64,000 bases of DNA from Dyadobacter sp. 3J3 (lineage in GTDB: Bacteria; Bacteroidota; Bacteroidia; Cytophagales; Spirosomataceae): assembly GCF_009801115.1 (NCBI RefSeq), contig NZ_VTOL01000003.1, positions 248,001-312,000 on the forward strand, read 5' to 3'. The position numbers and the translations under genes are program-made. Numbering within the stretch: the first letter of the stretch is position 1; each line of letters starts with the position of its first letter. The notes beneath the pieces are model-generated. The model saw nothing but the letters and a program-made list of their open reading frames with translations, made no database searches and had not been told where the DNA came from. This document shows positions 42,925-52,715 of this stretch, in pieces.

Positions 42925-44694
42925 CTATCCAATCTTCAAAACCTCTTTATACTGCATCCGATACAAATTCGCGTAAAATGCCTCTTTTTCAAGCAATTGC
43001 TCGTGTGTACCTTCTTCCATGATTTCACCTTTATCCACCACGATAATTTTGTCCGCTTCCTGAATTGTCGACAGTCTGTGGGCAATAACAATGGCTGTGC
43101 GGCCAACCATCAGTTTCTCGATCGCTTTCTGGATTAGCTCCTCGGTTTCACTATCTACGGAAGACGTGGCTTCATCCAGGACAATTATTTTAGGATTATG
43201 AACCATCGCACGTACAAAAGAAATCAACTGGCGCTGACCAACGGATAAAGTTGCCCCGCGTTCCATTACGTTATAGGTATAACCCCCCGGAAGTCTTTCA
43301 ATAAAATCGTGAACGCCGACAAGTTTCGCAGCCTCTACGATCTTTTCGTGCGTAATTGTAGAATCTCCTAAACGGATATTGTTTTCTATGGTATCAGAGA
43401 AAAGAAAAACATCCTGCAAAACAACACCGATATTTTTCCGTAAAGCATTCAGCTCATATTCATGTACTTCCACGCCATCAACAAAAATCTGTCCTTTGTT
43501 AATATCATAAAAACGGCTTAACAAGTTGATTATGGACGATTTACCCGCGCCAGTAGCTCCCACAAAAGCAATCGTTTCTCCTTCATGTACTTTGAAATTG
43601 ATATTTTTCAGCACGTAATCTTCGTCATTATAAGCAAACCAGACATCTTTAAACTCAACTTCACCTTTGATAACTTCAGGAACATAGGTGCCTTCATTTG
43701 AGGTATATTCATCACTATCAAGCAATTTTAAAATCCTGTCCGTGCTTACAATTCCCATTTGCAAAGTATTGAAACGATCGGCCAATTGGCGGATCGGACG
43801 GAAAAACAGGTTGATGAACATGACAAATGCTGTCACGGTACCAAAAGTAACTTCTGCATTCAAAATCTGCTTCGATCCATACCAGACTACAAGCCCGGTA
43901 CCAGCAGCAGAAATCACATCCGCAACGGGATAATAGATTGAATAATAGAGGATTGACTTGATATTAGCATCCCGGTGAACCTTATTTATTTCCTGAAATT
44001 TTTCATATTCAATATCTTCACTGCTGAAAATCTGGACGATGCTCATACCCGTAATATGTTCCTGAACAAAAGAATTCAAATTAGAAACCGCAGCACGTAC
44101 CTCGTTAAAAGCATCTTTTATTTTTTCCTTGAAAACATAGGTGCAAAAAAGCATTAACGGAATCATGGAAAGACTGATGACCGACAATTTCCAGTCGGTA
44201 TAGAACATCACAGCAATAATCAACGTCAGTTGTAAAATATCTCCTGCTATTGCTGCCATACCGTCACTGAATACGTTAGAAAGCGTTTCTACGTCAGAGA
44301 TTGTACGCGTTACTAATCGACCAATCGGTGTATTGTCAAAAAACTTCAATCGAAGTCCAATGATTTTTTCATACAGCTGCACACGGATATCACGAATAAT
44401 GTATTGTCCCAACCATCCCGACATGTACGTGTTCCAGAATTGAACAAATCCCTGTACGATTAACACAAGGACCATTATCCCCAGCATAAGCGCCAGCTGA
44501 TTATAATTTCCTTCCGCAATCGGTTTGTCAATCGTATATTTTATCAAAAGAGGCGTCAAAGGAGCTAATACCGCGTTGACCATAATGATCGCGATCAGCA
44601 AATAAAACTGCTTTTGGTATGGCCTAACGAATGTGTATAAACGTTTAAGAGTTGGCAGATCAAATATCTGGCCGCTTTTGGTTTCCTGATTCAC
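42925..44694 (-). CDS. ABC exporter, MsbA/multidrug type (half-transporter)
   Basis: 589 residues: six-helix exporter domain (about 30-310) with the DVETLSNVFSDG and NTPIGRLVTR loops, then an ATPase with GATGAGKSS, LSVGQRQL (a natural variant of LSGGQ) and IIVLDEATSSVD, plus the H-loop IAHRLSTI. It acts as a dimer exporting lipids or drugs. It is separated from the peptide locus by a strong terminator, so it is probably independent of it. Confidence 0.92.
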   Translation of the reverse strand: MNQETKSGQIFDLPTLKRLYTFVRPYQKQFYLLIAIIMVNAVLAPLTPLLIKYTIDKPIAEGNYNQLALMLGIMVLVLIVQGFVQFWNTYMSGWLGQYIIRDIRVQLYEKIIGLRLKFFDNTPIGRLVTRTISDVETLSNVFSDGMAAIAGDILQLTLIIAVMFYTDWKLSVISLSMIPLMLFCTYVFKEKIKDAFNEVRAAVSNLNSFVQEHITGMSIVQIFSSEDIEYEKFQEINKVHRDANIKSILYYSIYYPVADVISAAGTGLVVWYGSKQILNAEVTFGTVTAFVMFINLFFRPIRQLADRFNTLQMGIVSTDRILKLLDSDEYTSNEGTYVPEVIKGEVEFKDVWFAYNDEDYVLKNINFKVHEGETIAFVGATGAGKSSIINLLSRFYDINKGQIFVDGVEVHEYELNALRKNIGVVLQDVFLFSDTIENNIRLGDSTITHEKIVEAAKLVGVHDFIERLPGGYTYNVMERGATLSVGQRQLISFVRAMVHNPKIIVLDEATSSVDSETEELIQKAIEKLMVGRTAIVIAHRLSTIQEADKIIVVDKGEIMEEGTHEQLLEKEAFYANLYRMQYKEVLKIG

Positions 44695-44855
44695 AGACTG
44701 GTGGTTGTTGGTTTTTATTTCTTGTTCACTATCCTATATCTTATGCTCAACAATGAAAAAGTAAAATTCGTCACCAAAGAAACGAAGATTTCATTTTTTT
44801 GTCTAACTTTCTTACCTGCCGTTTTTTCAAACTCGTCAATCCAAACAATCAGGTC

Positions 44856-45413
44856 ATGGAAATTTTTCTAAGTATTTGTCTTGGACTTGGCCTGAGTGCC
44901 AGCAGTGGATTCCGGGTTTTTCTCCCTATGCTGGTGGCCAATATCGCTACATTAAGCGGATGGATCACACCCGGTGAAGGTTTTGCATGGATGGCTACCT
45001 GGACGGCATTTTTTGTTTTGCTAACGGCAACCATCGCCGAAATCAGTGGGTATTATATTCCTTTCATCGATAATTTACTGGATACTATTGCCACGCCGGC
45101 CGCCGTCGTAGCGGGGACTCTGCTTTCAACATCATTTATTCAGATCGATAATCCGGTTTTGCATTGGGGACTGGGATTAATTGTAGGTGGAGGAACTGCC
45201 GGGTTGGTGCAGGCCGGTACGGGTCTTTTGCGTTTATTATCGTCCAAAACAACAGCAGGCTTTGGTAACCCGGTTGTATCGACGGCCGAAAATATTGCTT
45301 CATTCAGTTTGTCAGGATTAGCAGTTTTTCTGCCAATTGTAGCGTTGGTACTGGTAGTTCTGCTGGTACTTTGGCTTTTCAGGAGAATAGGAAAGCTAAG
45401 AAAATCTAAATAA
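44856..45413 (+). CDS. DUF4126 membrane protein
   Basis: 185 residues from ATG 44856 (MEIFLSICLGLGLSASSGFRVFLPML), the standard DUF4126 opening; a frame from 44799 adds 19 implausible residues. Four or five hydrophobic segments, glycine-rich VGGGTAGLVQAGTGLLR loop, basic C-terminus. Function unknown. It is followed within 6 bp by the AraC gene. Confidence 0.84.
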   Translation: MEIFLSICLGLGLSASSGFRVFLPMLVANIATLSGWITPGEGFAWMATWTAFFVLLTATIAEISGYYIPFIDNLLDTIATPAAVVAGTLLSTSFIQIDNPVLHWGLGLIVGGGTAGLVQAGTGLLRLLSSKTTAGFGNPVVSTAENIASFSLSGLAVFLPIVALVLVVLLVLWLFRRIGKLRKSK

Positions 45414-45418
45414 TACTT

Positions 45419-46333
45419 ATGTTTGACACCATACCTGTTCATTCGTTACCAAAATCGCTTAGTGCTGTGCCCGCACTGAGAATTTACAGGTTTAAGAACA
45501 GCCAAGGAAAATCGACAGAAACGCCGGAAAATTTACCAATTACGCCTTTACCAACTGACACGCCGCACCGGCACAGCTACTACGAAATACTCTTTATTGA
45601 AGAAGGACAGGGATTTCATGAAATAGATTTCCATTCTTATTCAGTACAAGGAACAGGAATTCATTTCCTGACACCGGGCCAGGTCCATCTTTTGACTTTT
45701 TCGGCACCTTGCCAGGGATTTATCGTTGCTTTTTCAGAAGACTTTTACACTTTTTATAATCCATCTGCTACTTCACTTTCTAAATTCCCATTTTTTCAGA
45801 CTTCCAAAAGACAGCCCATTTTACGATTATCCGATATTGAAAGGCATTATTTTCATAACATTCTTGAAAATATGGTGGAAGATCATCTTGGGAATGAGAC
45901 TGACCAAAATATGCTGGGTCAGTATTTGGGACTCTTTCTTCAAAAATGTGCCATCATCAGCCAAAAAGAAGTAACGTCGTATCAGACTTCGGCTTCTTCG
46001 GTTCCGGAAATCGTCGGCCGTTTTCAGGAACTGGTTGAAAAGAATTTCAGGGAAATGCATGAAGTCCAGCAGTATGCCACAATCCTGGAAGTTTCTCCTG
46101 ATTATTTAAGCAAAACCGTAAAACGATTCCTGGGCATTCAAACACAGGAATATATCCTGAACAAGCTGCTTCTTGAAGCCAAAAGATTGCTGGTTTTCAC
46201 AAACCTTAGCAGCAAAGAGATTGCCTATCACATTCACATTGAGGACCCCTCCTATTTTGGGAGGATCTTTAAACGTAAATCTGGGTTGACACCAAACGAA
46301 TACCGGGATTCAGTTCGGAAAAGTACCATTTAA
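45419..46333 (+). CDS. AraC-family transcriptional regulator
   Basis: 304 residues with an N-terminal cupin-like sensor domain (HRHSYYEILFIEEGQGFHEID, LTPGQVHLLTF) and a C-terminal pair of helix-turn-helix motifs (LEVSPDYLSKTVKRFLG and LSSKEIAYHIHIEDPSYFGRIFKRKSG). It sits directly upstream of the GH88-type hydrolase and sugar genes, so it probably senses a sugar and controls them. It is 5 bp after the DUF4126 gene. Confidence 0.9.
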   Translation: MFDTIPVHSLPKSLSAVPALRIYRFKNSQGKSTETPENLPITPLPTDTPHRHSYYEILFIEEGQGFHEIDFHSYSVQGTGIHFLTPGQVHLLTFSAPCQGFIVAFSEDFYTFYNPSATSLSKFPFFQTSKRQPILRLSDIERHYFHNILENMVEDHLGNETDQNMLGQYLGLFLQKCAIISQKEVTSYQTSASSVPEIVGRFQELVEKNFREMHEVQQYATILEVSPDYLSKTVKRFLGIQTQEYILNKLLLEAKRLLVFTNLSSKEIAYHIHIEDPSYFGRIFKRKSGLTPNEYRDSVRKSTI

Positions 46334-46348
46334 TAGCAAAAATGTACC

Positions 46349-46379
46349 TTGCCAACACTTCGTTGAAAATATATCTTTG
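46349..46379 (+). promoter_or_regulatory. Promoter for the GH88-type gene
   Basis: TTG (46349-46351), 20 bases, then TATCTTTG (46372-46379), a full match to the Bacteroidota consensus, 48 bp before the ATG at 46427. Confidence 0.6.
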
Positions 46380-46426
46380 TATTATCCTAAAATAAAAAGG
46401 CTAAATAATACTTTTGATATTAACAC

Positions 46427-47809
46427 ATGGAGATTCGTAACGACCTGTCCGCAGCTTCGCTTCAACCAAAAATTGACCGGTTGTGGCAACTTTCAGCAGA
46501 AAAAATTAATCTTATTTCAAAAGAATACGATACTTCCAAAGGTTCACCGGTTTTTACAGTAAACGGAAAATACACAACCCGTGGCTGGACCGAATGGACG
46601 CAAGGTTTTCAATACGGTGCCGAAGTTTTACAATTTGATGTTACAGGCGACGAATCATTTCTAGAAAAAGCCAGAAAAAATACGGTTGACCATATGGCGT
46701 CGCATGTCGGGCATTTTGGTGTGCACGATCATGGATTTAACAATGTAAGTACGTATGGAAATTTACTTCGGCTGATGAATGAAGGCCGGATCGAAGAAAA
46801 TAAGTGGGAACGTGATTTTTATGAACTTGCGTTGAAAATTTCCGGGGCCGTTCAGGCAAAACGCTGGACAAATACAAAGGATGGCCAGGGATATATTCAT
46901 TCTTTCAACGGTCCGCATTCGCTATTTGTTGACACCATTCGCTCAGTAAGAGCCCTTATGGTTTCTCATTTATTAGGGCATAGTCTGATGGGTGAAAATG
47001 ATGTAAAAACGAGTTTATTGGAAAGGGGTACTTTCCATTCTCTGGCTACTGCAAAATATTCTGTCTACTACGGTGAAGGCCGTGACAGCTACGATCTGTG
47101 GGGCAGAACGGCGCATGAGAGCGTGTTCAATACCAATGACGGCAATTTCCGCTGCCCGAATTCCCAGCAAGGATTTTCCGGCTTCACAACCTGGACACGG
47201 GGATTAGCCTGGGCTATGACAGGTTTTGCGGAGCAACTAGAATCACTTTCTTATTTCTCAGATGATGAATTAGTACAAATCGGAGGACGGGAAAATATTG
47301 AAACCATCTACCTAAAAGCAGCAAAAGCTACCTGCGATTTCTACATAAAACATACCGCTTCCGACGGAATTCCATACTGGGATACGGGAGCTCCTCAGCT
47401 TTACAAATTAGGAGATTACAGCAGCAGAAAATCTGATCCGTACAATGATTTTGAACCAATCGACAGCTCCGCTGCGGCCATTGGAGCACAAGGATTGTTA
47501 AGGTTAGGAAAATATTTGAATGACAAAAATCAATCAGAAGAAGGAAATAAATACTGGCAAGCTGGCCTGACAACCTTAAACACGTTTTTCGATGAACCTT
47601 ATTTATCAACAGACCCGAAACATCAGGGATTGATCCTTCATTCCGTTTATCATCGACCAAATGGCTGGGACAATATTCCGGATGGTCAAAAAGTACCAAA
47701 CGGCGAATCCAGCATGTGGGGCGATTACCATGCGAGAGAGGTAGCATTATACTTACATCGCATCAACAAAAACTTACCATACTACTCATATCTGGGCGCG
47801 GTGAAATAA
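46427..47809 (+). CDS. GH88-like unsaturated glucuronyl hydrolase
   Basis: 460 residues without a signal peptide, so intracellular. It matches the GH88 (alpha,alpha)6 barrel: HDHGFNN with candidate catalytic Asp101, LFVDTIRS with Asp169, and the conserved TTWTRGLAWAMTGFAEQLE helix. GH88 enzymes hydrate the C4-C5 double bond of unsaturated uronates produced by polysaccharide lyases. It begins the set of sugar genes at 46427-52208 and lies 93 bp after the AraC regulator. Confidence 0.85.
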   Translation: MEIRNDLSAASLQPKIDRLWQLSAEKINLISKEYDTSKGSPVFTVNGKYTTRGWTEWTQGFQYGAEVLQFDVTGDESFLEKARKNTVDHMASHVGHFGVHDHGFNNVSTYGNLLRLMNEGRIEENKWERDFYELALKISGAVQAKRWTNTKDGQGYIHSFNGPHSLFVDTIRSVRALMVSHLLGHSLMGENDVKTSLLERGTFHSLATAKYSVYYGEGRDSYDLWGRTAHESVFNTNDGNFRCPNSQQGFSGFTTWTRGLAWAMTGFAEQLESLSYFSDDELVQIGGRENIETIYLKAAKATCDFYIKHTASDGIPYWDTGAPQLYKLGDYSSRKSDPYNDFEPIDSSAAAIGAQGLLRLGKYLNDKNQSEEGNKYWQAGLTTLNTFFDEPYLSTDPKHQGLILHSVYHRPNGWDNIPDGQKVPNGESSMWGDYHAREVALYLHRINKNLPYYSYLGAVK

Positions 47810-47987
47810 TGGTTAATTGTTAAGGCCGGGTCGCCGGTGCGATTAATGGTTAATGGTGGCGTTTGAAGTTCTCGGACTAAAAACAACACTATTGAATATT
47901 GCTCTACACTAACTCCAACACTAATAAATAGTCAAAATTCAACCAACTAAAACATTAACCCTTAACCCTTAACCATTAACCATTAAT
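47810..47987 (+). repeat. Spacer with TTAACC/TTAACCAT near-tandem repeats
   Basis: GGTTAATG motifs near 47810-47860 and the run TTAACCCTTAACCCTTAACC, ATTAACCATTAAT just before the start at 47988 form degenerate 7-base repeats resembling telomeric sequence. No coding potential seen. Confidence 0.6.
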
Positions 47988-48806
47988 ATGGCTTCTCTCG
48001 ATCGCTGTTGCATTCATACCATTACTACCAAGCCCTGGGCACTTCCGGAGGCTGTTGAAAAATATGCGGCGGCGGGTGTTAAAGGAATTAGTGTCTGGCA
48101 AAATGCTACCGAAGGTATTGGGCCAAGACGTTCCGGGGAACTAATTCGAGCGGCCGGACTTGAAATTGTTTCATATGTCCGGGGTGGATTTTTCCCTCAC
48201 ACAAGCAGCGCAGGACGTGCTCAGGCGATTGATCATAATAAAAAATTACTAGAAGAGGCCGCAGCGTTGGGCGCTCCTATGATCGTTTTGGTTTGCGGCG
48301 CATCGCCAGATCAGTCACTTGATATTTCCAGAAATCAGATCCGTGAAGGTATCCAAGCAATATTGCCCCTGGCAGAAAAGCTCAATGTAAAACTGGCTAT
48401 CGAACCACTTCACCCAATGTACGCCGCTGATCGCTCTGCTATTAATACACTGGCTCAGGCCAATGATATGGCTGAATTTTTCAAGTCTGATTATGTTGGT
48501 GTTGCTGTCGATGTGTATCACTTATGGTGGGATTCTGAACTGGAAAAAGAAATCGCCCGCTGCGGAGCCAATGGAAATCTTTTCGCATACCACGTCTGCG
48601 ATTGGAAAGTAAATACCATTGATCTTCTGAACGACCGTGGTTTAATGGGTGAAGGCTGTATTGACCTAAAAAAAATACGCAGTTGGGTCGAAGCCGCAGG
48701 TTTTAAAGGATTCTGTGAGGTGGAAATATTTTCAAATACACACTGGGCAAAGGATCAGGATATTTTCCTGAAAGAGGTTACAGAAGCTTTTATTCAACAT
48801 GTTTAA
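47988..48806 (+). CDS. TIM-barrel sugar isomerase/epimerase (AP endonuclease 2 family)
   Basis: 272 residues of the xylose-isomerase-like TIM barrel family. Metal-binding acidic and histidine residues are visible in LAIEPLHPMYA, VAVDVYHLWWD, YHVCDWK and GFCEVEIF. No signal peptide. It likely isomerises a keto-sugar between the hydrolase and the oxidoreductase steps; the exact substrate is unknown. Confidence 0.87.
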   Translation: MASLDRCCIHTITTKPWALPEAVEKYAAAGVKGISVWQNATEGIGPRRSGELIRAAGLEIVSYVRGGFFPHTSSAGRAQAIDHNKKLLEEAAALGAPMIVLVCGASPDQSLDISRNQIREGIQAILPLAEKLNVKLAIEPLHPMYAADRSAINTLAQANDMAEFFKSDYVGVAVDVYHLWWDSELEKEIARCGANGNLFAYHVCDWKVNTIDLLNDRGLMGEGCIDLKKIRSWVEAAGFKGFCEVEIFSNTHWAKDQDIFLKEVTEAFIQHV

Positions 48807-48878
48807 AAATTATTACAAGCTTAAATCTTCAAGTATCTAAAGCTAACAGCCAATAACTAAACGCTAAAACCTAAAAAG

Positions 48879-50024
48879 ATGATTACTCATACTATTGGCA
48901 TTATCATGAACGGCGTTACGGGCCGCATGGGAACCAACCAGCATTTATTACGCTCTATCGTTGCTATAATCGAACAAGGAGGCGTTAAAATTTCGGCAGA
49001 CGAGATCATTATGCCTGACCCAATTCTAGTTGGAAGAAATAAAGCAAAACTGGAAGCTTTGGGAAAACAATCCGGTATTTCAAAATTCACAACCGACCTG
49101 GATTCTGTTTTAGGTGATCCGCATTTTCAGATTTATTTTGATGCACAGGTTACCGGCCGCAGAGCACCGGCTGTAAAAAAAGCGATTTTGGCCGGAAAAC
49201 ATATTTATTGTGAAAAACCAACCGGAACTACCACCGAAGAAGCACTGGAACTATACGAACTAGCCACGGCAGTCGGACTTAAAAACGGTGTGGTTCAGGA
49301 CAAACTCTGGCTTCCGGGTATGTTGAAACTGAAACGTTTGATGGAAAGCGGTTTCTTCGGAAAGATACTTTCTGTTCGCGGAGAATTCGGTTACTGGGTT
49401 TTTGAAGGCCATTCCATTCCCGCACAACGTCCATCCTGGAATTACAGAAAAGAAGACGATGGTGGAATTATCGTTGACATGCTTTGTCACTGGCGTTATG
49501 TGCTGGATAATCTTTTTGGAAAAGTCAAGGCAGTTTCCTGTCTTGGTGCCACACATATTCCGGAAAGAATCGATGAAAATGGGAAGCCCTATCACTGCAC
49601 AGCGGATGACGCATGTTACGCGACTTTTGAACTGGAAGGTGATGTCATTGCCCAGTTCAATTCATCCTGGACGGTCCGCGTTCGTCGGGATGATTTACTG
49701 ACTTTGCAGGTGGATGGAACAAAAGGTTCGGCCGTGGCCGGTTTGCGGGAATGTTATACCCAACATTATGGAAATACGCCAAAACCGGTATGGAACCCGG
49801 ATATTGCTCAGCCTATACCATTTTTCGATGGCTGGGCAAAAGTACCGGAGCAGGAAAATTTTGACAATGCATTTAAAGCGCAGTGGGAATTATTTCTAAA
49901 ACATGTGGTAAAAGACACGCCATTTCCATGGGATCTGAAAGCCGGAGCGCGTGGTGTTCAACTGGCAGAAAAAGGAATAGAAAGCTGGGAAAAACGGCAA
50001 TGGGTAACGATCGACGAATTATAA
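48879..50024 (+). CDS. Gfo/Idh/MocA family sugar oxidoreductase
   Basis: 381 residues: an N-terminal Rossmann fold ([18 protein letters not shown]), the family motif CEKPTG near 110, and the catalytic-domain segment [24 protein letters not shown](P)-dependent oxidation of a sugar or sugar acid, cytoplasmic. Follows the isomerase by 72 bp, whose spacer contains CTAAACGCTAAAACC repeats. Confidence 0.88.
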   Translation: MITHTIGIIMNGVTGRMGTNQHLLRSIVAIIEQGGVKISADEIIMPDPILVGRNKAKLEALGKQSGISKFTTDLDSVLGDPHFQIYFDAQVTGRRAPAVKKAILAGKHIYCEKPTGTTTEEALELYELATAVGLKNGVVQDKLWLPGMLKLKRLMESGFFGKILSVRGEFGYWVFEGHSIPAQRPSWNYRKEDDGGIIVDMLCHWRYVLDNLFGKVKAVSCLGATHIPERIDENGKPYHCTADDACYATFELEGDVIAQFNSSWTVRVRRDDLLTLQVDGTKGSAVAGLRECYTQHYGNTPKPVWNPDIAQPIPFFDGWAKVPEQENFDNAFKAQWELFLKHVVKDTPFPWDLKAGARGVQLAEKGIESWEKRQWVTIDEL

Positions 50025-50054
50025 AAGTCTTTCCATAAATCAACTTACTATTTT

Positions 50055-50825
50055 ATGAAAAAGACTGCACTCATAACCGGAGGAAGCCGGGGAATTGGTT
50101 TTGGAATTGCAAAAGCACTGGCAAAAGAAGGATTTAATCTGGCAATTAATGGCGTTCGGGATGAAGAAAATGCCCTGGAAGCATTGCAAGAACTTCGGAA
50201 GCTTGGAGCTGATGTACTTTATTGCCAGGGAAGCATTGCTATTGCGGAAGATCGTGAGAAGATTATGACCAAAGCTTACGATTTTTTTGGACAAATTAAT
50301 TTGCTGGTCAACAATGCAGGCATTGCGCCACGGGTAAGAATGGATTTACTCGAAACGACACCTGAAAATTATCAGGAAGTGTTAATGACCAATCTGGAAG
50401 GGCCATTTTTTTTCACCCAAAGTGTAGCAAAAAAAATGGCTCATACTAAGCAAAATAATCATGCTTTTGAAGCAACGATCATTTTTGTCACTTCAATTTC
50501 AGCAACGGTGGTTTCTACAAACCGTGGAGAATATTGTGTTTCAAAAGCCGGATTAGCGATGACAAGCGCCCTTTTTGCGGTGCGAATGGCAGAGTATAAT
50601 ATCCCGGTTTTTGAAATTAGGCCCGGCGTTATTGCTACCGATATGACTGCCAAAGTTCAGGAAAAATACAATGGACTTTTTGAAAACGGTATGGCACTGC
50701 AACCACGTTGGGGCACACCGGAAGATGTTGGAAAAGCAGTTGCATCACTCACCCGAGGCGATTTCCCCTATTCCACAGGTCAGGTAATTGGTGTTGATGG
50801 TGGAATGCTGATCGACAGACTTTGA
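50055..50825 (+). CDS. SDR family 3-ketoacyl-ACP-reductase-like dehydrogenase
   Basis: 256 residues. The cofactor motif is GGSRGIGFGIAKAL, followed by NNAG and the catalytic Tyr-x3-Lys in YCVSKAG, with the upstream Ser in TSISATVVS. Despite resemblance to FabG it lies among sugar genes, so a KduD-like or similar keto-sugar dehydrogenase is likely. The gene starts 30 bp after the oxidoreductase. Confidence 0.87.
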   Translation: MKKTALITGGSRGIGFGIAKALAKEGFNLAINGVRDEENALEALQELRKLGADVLYCQGSIAIAEDREKIMTKAYDFFGQINLLVNNAGIAPRVRMDLLETTPENYQEVLMTNLEGPFFFTQSVAKKMAHTKQNNHAFEATIIFVTSISATVVSTNRGEYCVSKAGLAMTSALFAVRMAEYNIPVFEIRPGVIATDMTAKVQEKYNGLFENGMALQPRWGTPEDVGKAVASLTRGDFPYSTGQVIGVDGGMLIDRL

Positions 50826-50966
50826 GTAGCTGCTGGCTTTTAGCAGTAAGCTATTAGCTTTTTTAGCTCGTCGATACATCATTTGCTCTTCAAAGTATTG
50901 TTTAAGACAACATATTCTAATGATCCCAAATAACGCCTAAACGCTAAAAGCTAACGCCTAAAACCC
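50826..50966 (+). repeat. Spacer with CTAAACGCTAAAAGCTAACGCC repeats
   Basis: Degenerate CTAA-rich repeats (TAAACGCTAAAAGCTAACGC ends 7-8 bases before the coding start). Similar sequence occurs before 48879, and near 25255. Confidence 0.5.
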
Positions 50967-52208
50967 ATGTCAGCCATTCCACAATCCCGTCCGTCTTTGT
51001 TATCGCAGCTTATGCAGGTGCCGGTTATCGTTGCTGCGCTTGGTTATCTGGTGGATATGTATGATTTATTCTTGTTTAGTGTCGTCCGTGTTCCCAGTTT
51101 AAAAGCACTTAATGTCGCAGATGATCAGCTTTTGACGGAAGGAATAAAATTGCTGAATTACCAAATGGCCGGTATGTTAATTGGTGGTGTTTTATGGGGA
51201 ATTCTTGCTGACAAGAAAGGACGACTTTCCGTACTTTTCGGATCCATCATCATGTATTCTTTAGCCAACATCAGTAATGGATTTGTAACGTCAGTTGATC
51301 AGTATGCGATTTTAAGATTTGTTGCCGGTGTCGGTTTGGCAGGAGAACTTGGTGCCGGAATTACACTGGTTACCGAAGTTTTACCGAAAGAAGTCCGGGG
51401 ATACGGAACAACGCTGGTTGCAACGCTCGGTGTTATGGGAGCCATTCTGGCCTATTTTGTGGCCGATTTATTCGCGTGGAGAATCTCATATTTCGTCGGT
51501 GGCGGAATGGGATTGATACTTTTGATACTAAGATTCAATGTTTTTGAGTCAAGTATGTTTCAAAAAATAAAAGAGAAAAGTGTTGACCAGGGAAACATTC
51601 TGATGATCATCGGAAATCGTAAACGGTTCAGTAAATATTTGATGGCCATTCTGGTTGGACTTCCCATCTGGTTTGTTGTTGGTATCCTGATCACCTTTTC
51701 ACCGGAATTTGGTCATGCCAAAGGAATTGTTGGTGTGAACGCGGGTAAAGCAGTTATGCTGGCTTTTTCAGGACAGGTTTTTGGTGATATCGCCAGCGGA
51801 TTACTAAGTCAATACTTACAAAGCCGGAAGAAGGTAATCGGCTTATTCATCACACTTTCACTCTGTATGATGATAACTTATCTCCTGATTCCTTTAGAGG
51901 ATGCTTTTTCCTTCTATGTTGTGTGTGCATTCTTAGGATTTTGCAATGGCTATTGGACATTATTCATTACCATCGCTGCCGAACTTTTCGGAACAAATTT
52001 ACGTGCAACGGTAGCTACAACAGTTCCTAATTTTGTCCGCGGTGCTACCATTCCGTTAGCTGCATTGTTTGTACAGTTCAAACCTAATCTTGGTGTAATC
52101 AACAGCGGACTTACTCTGGGCATTATAACCAGCATCATTGCTTTGATCGCATTGTATTTCCTGGAAGAGACATTTACGAAGGATATGAATTTTGTGGAAA
52201 AGGATTGA
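50967..52208 (+). CDS. MFS sugar/organic-acid transporter
   Basis: 413 residues with about 12 hydrophobic segments. The MFS loop motif is GILADKKGRLSVLFGS near 75-90, and the second half repeats a weak version. It closes the sugar cluster and is the likely uptake system for the substrate of the cytoplasmic GH88-like enzyme. Substrate inferred only from neighbours. Confidence 0.87.
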   Translation: MSAIPQSRPSLLSQLMQVPVIVAALGYLVDMYDLFLFSVVRVPSLKALNVADDQLLTEGIKLLNYQMAGMLIGGVLWGILADKKGRLSVLFGSIIMYSLANISNGFVTSVDQYAILRFVAGVGLAGELGAGITLVTEVLPKEVRGYGTTLVATLGVMGAILAYFVADLFAWRISYFVGGGMGLILLILRFNVFESSMFQKIKEKSVDQGNILMIIGNRKRFSKYLMAILVGLPIWFVVGILITFSPEFGHAKGIVGVNAGKAVMLAFSGQVFGDIASGLLSQYLQSRKKVIGLFITLSLCMMITYLLIPLEDAFSFYVVCAFLGFCNGYWTLFITIAAELFGTNLRATVATTVPNFVRGATIPLAALFVQFKPNLGVINSGLTLGIITSIIALIALYFLEETFTKDMNFVEKD

Positions 52209-52715
52209 AAACGGATCCTTTACGGAAACTAAAAAAAATATTTTCCATTTCCAGGGAATAAATTCCCTGGCTACAATGTCGGCCGTGCCTACGGCACTGG
52301 ATCATGGCTTTGAACTAATGGTATAATATTCAGAGATTTAATTTACAAAATAAGCTACCTAAAATTTATTATTACAAAATGCCGTAGGCATGACCGACAT
52401 TGTAGCCAGGGATTTTAATCCCTGGATCCGTGGTGATCCTAGCGTTCACAAAATGCCGTAGGCATGACCGATTTTAATTCACATGACCAGCTTTGTCCAA
52501 AATTAATTTTTACGATTACACATCATCCAGATCATTGCTTTTACAAAAATGCAACAACACATTTCCACCGCTCAATTACTCATTTATTCCCCAAACCACT
52601 TATCACCGAAAAGCATCCACTCGTGTACTTTGTTATACATAGTACCTGCCATCACCCTATCTTTGATTCATCAATAAGGGAAACAATTATAACAAAACAT
52701 TAAATATAATTAGCC
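52209..52715 (+). repeat. 507-bp intergenic region with 74-bp palindromic repeat copies and promoter
   Basis: Contains an inverted degenerate copy of the repeat (52245-52310, CCAGGGAATAAATTCCCTGG), one direct copy from TGCCGTAGGCA at 52380 to the next at 52454, and then an upstream segment shared with the second gene block (52464-52715 corresponds to 54171-54421). No convincing gene. Confidence 0.8.
52658..52665 (+). promoter_or_regulatory. -7 box TATCTTTG for paralogue A
   Basis: TATCTTTG about 50 bp upstream of the ATG at 52716, with an upstream TTTG at 52629-52632 (25-base spacing, longer than ideal). The identical box is kept in the duplicate at 54365-54372. Confidence 0.5.

Noticed and set aside
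42925-44694. The MsbA-like ABC gene as part of the peptide locus
   Set aside because: A strong terminator at 42862-42893 separates it and it has no C39 domain; it is more likely an independent exporter.
52464-52703. 79-codon frame upstream of paralogue A and its twin at 54171-54407
   Set aside because: Conserved because the upstream DNA was duplicated; it overlaps the promoter box and has no leader, motif or start context.
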